DNA from: Thermodesulfovibrionia bacterium
Lineage (GTDB): Bacteria > Nitrospirota > Thermodesulfovibrionia > UBA6902
Direction of reading: 5' to 3'
DNA length: 6,007 nucleotides
NCBI GenBank assembly: GCA_947258735.1
Contig: CAMYJJ010000177.1
Location: forward strand, 1-6,007
Part shown: one piece after another, positions 5,479-6,007 of the stretch
Layout: every line of letters begins with the position of its first letter
Position numbering within the stretch: the stretch's first letter is position 1
The notes under the pieces: model-generated
The model's database searches: none
What the model was told of the DNA's origin: nothing
What the model saw: the letters and a program-made list of their open reading frames with translations, nothing else
Made by a program: the position numbers and the translations under genes

Positions 5479-5703
5479 ATAAGAAAACTGCAAAATATTC
5501 ATCCTGGGGAGGTTCTGAAAGAAGAGTTCCTCGTTCCTATGGGCATATCAGTATACCGTTTGTTCAAAGAAACAGGTTTTTCACAAGAAAGGCTAGGCCA
5601 GATTACGATAATGAAGAAGCGCAAAAGAAGTACAGAAAGGAGATTACATCCATCCATTCATTCAATTAAAGATCAAAAAAGAACACTCTACGTTTCACAA
5701 TGA
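5479..5703 (+). pseudogene. Remnant of a HigA/VapI-type antitoxin (XRE helix-turn-helix)
   Basis: Reading from 5479 gives I-R-K-L-Q-N, then HPGEVLKEEFLVPMGIS (5500-5550) and YRLFKETGFSQERLGQI (5554-5604). These are the hallmark N-terminal motif and helix-turn-helix of HigA antitoxins, DNA-binding proteins that neutralise a RelE/HigB-type toxin and repress their own operon. Then KKRKRSTERRL (5614-5646) follows the family's GKRxIS-T/D-TALRL block, with residues missing, and the frame runs on without family similarity to TGA at 5701. HigA is normally about 95-105 residues; here only about 50 are recognisable. The expected start codon is ATA (5479-5481), no ribosome site precedes it, and an upstream in-frame stop lies at 5461. 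The C-terminal half, which usually helps dimerise or bind the toxin, is lost. A 69-codon frame starting at ATG 5460 overlaps in another register and is only a shadow of this remnant. Confidence 0.75.
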
Positions 5704-5739
5704 ATCTCATGACCTGCCTTTAAGAGGTGTCAGGAAACC

Positions 5740-6007
5740 TTATGAAGGCAATGAAACATAAAATGTACTTCCCGTCCCAGACCCGGATTCCAGCCATACT
5801 TTCCCCATATGCCTCTCTACGATCTTTTTCACGATTGAGAGTCCCAGCCCTTCGCCCTTGACCTTCTCAGGTTCAAGTTGATGAAATAGTTCAAATATTT
5901 TCTTTTGATGTTCAGGTGCTATGCCAATGCCGTTGTCCTCGACACAGTATACTGATGACCCGTTTTCTTTGTACCCCGATATATTCACGATACCGGGTTT
6001 ATCAGGT
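5740..6007 (-). CDS. Sensor histidine kinase, C-terminal ATPase end (partial)
   Basis: The frame is open to the right edge, so only the last 88 full codons are visible. They hold the end of a HATPase_c domain. VEDNGIGIAPEHQKKIFELF carries the N/G1 box (DNGIGI) and the F box. GEGLGLSIVKKIVERHMG is the G2 box closing the ATP lid, and the domain ends WLESGSGTGSTFYVSLPS. The visible N-terminal PDKPGIVNISG is the strand that usually follows the N box, which lies outside the window together with the phospho-accepting His. The protein ends directly after the domain, so there is no C-terminal receiver. It would phosphorylate itself and then a response regulator. The signal sensed and the partner cannot be seen. 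A GTG at 5988 is internal and not the start. Downstream on the same strand lie the PilZ-like gene and, on the other strand, the higBA scar. Confidence 0.92.
   Translation of the reverse strand, partial: PDKPGIVNISGYKENGSSVYCVEDNGIGIAPEHQKKIFELFHQLEPEKVKGEGLGLSIVKKIVERHMGKVWLESGSGTGSTFYVSLPS

Noticed and set aside
5314..5502. A 62-codon minus-strand frame upstream of the PilZ-like gene
   Set aside because: No ribosome site, a Phe/Cys/Met-rich product without recognisable features, and overlap with the higBA remnants on the other strand.
5460..5669. A 69-codon plus-strand frame starting at ATG 5460
   Set aside because: It overlaps the HigA remnant in another register, has no ribosome site and a low-complexity, strongly basic product. 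The similarity lies in the other frame.

Overview
This window is bacterial chromosomal DNA of moderate to low GC content with AT-rich intergenic stretches. It comes from a Gram-negative-type, probably environmental lineage. The NadB sequence, the M23 peptidase subfamily, the eight-cysteine zinc-ribbon protein and a dispersed palindromic repeat of the kind that spells a spurious 'VILNVFQDLYLLYHSEK'-like peptide remind me of Nitrospirota, Desulfobacterota and anammox Planctomycetota genomes. That placement is recalled, not computed, and is tentative.

Layout. Positions 1-958 (minus) hold most of nadB (L-aspartate oxidase, NAD biosynthesis). It is interrupted by an in-frame TAG at 14-16, exactly where relatives have a conserved Tyr, and the reading frame continues past it to the window edge. 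A divergent intergenic region (about 959-1377) carries a good nadB promoter almost touching the nadB start, a roughly 150-bp MITE-like palindromic element, and repeats around the probable promoter of the next gene. Positions 1378-2769 (plus) encode a membrane-anchored M23/LytM peptidoglycan endopeptidase with a complete active site. Two small plus-strand genes follow: an unrecognised 92-aa protein (2849-3127) and an 82-aa eight-cysteine zinc-ribbon protein (3271-3519). A 349-bp AT-rich stretch without genes separates these from the minus-strand genes: a class I SAM methyltransferase (3869-4651), a divergent PilZ-like protein (4939-5289) and the C-terminal ATPase end of a sensor histidine kinase that runs off the right edge (5740-6007).

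Between the PilZ-like gene and the kinase, on the plus strand, lies what I read as a decayed higBA toxin-antitoxin locus. A clear HigA (XRE/VapI-type) helix-turn-helix remnant sits at about 5479-5703. Upstream of it, in the right order, is a much more degraded HigB-like remnant at about 5330-5431.

The genes do not form one obvious pathway or operon. They look like separate transcription units for housekeeping metabolism, cell wall and signalling, with mobile-element and toxin-antitoxin scars between them. I found no complete undescribed system. The items most worth checking are the TAG in nadB, the higBA fossil and the cysteine layout of the small zinc-ribbon protein. No tRNA, rRNA, CRISPR array or convincing intrinsic terminator was seen.
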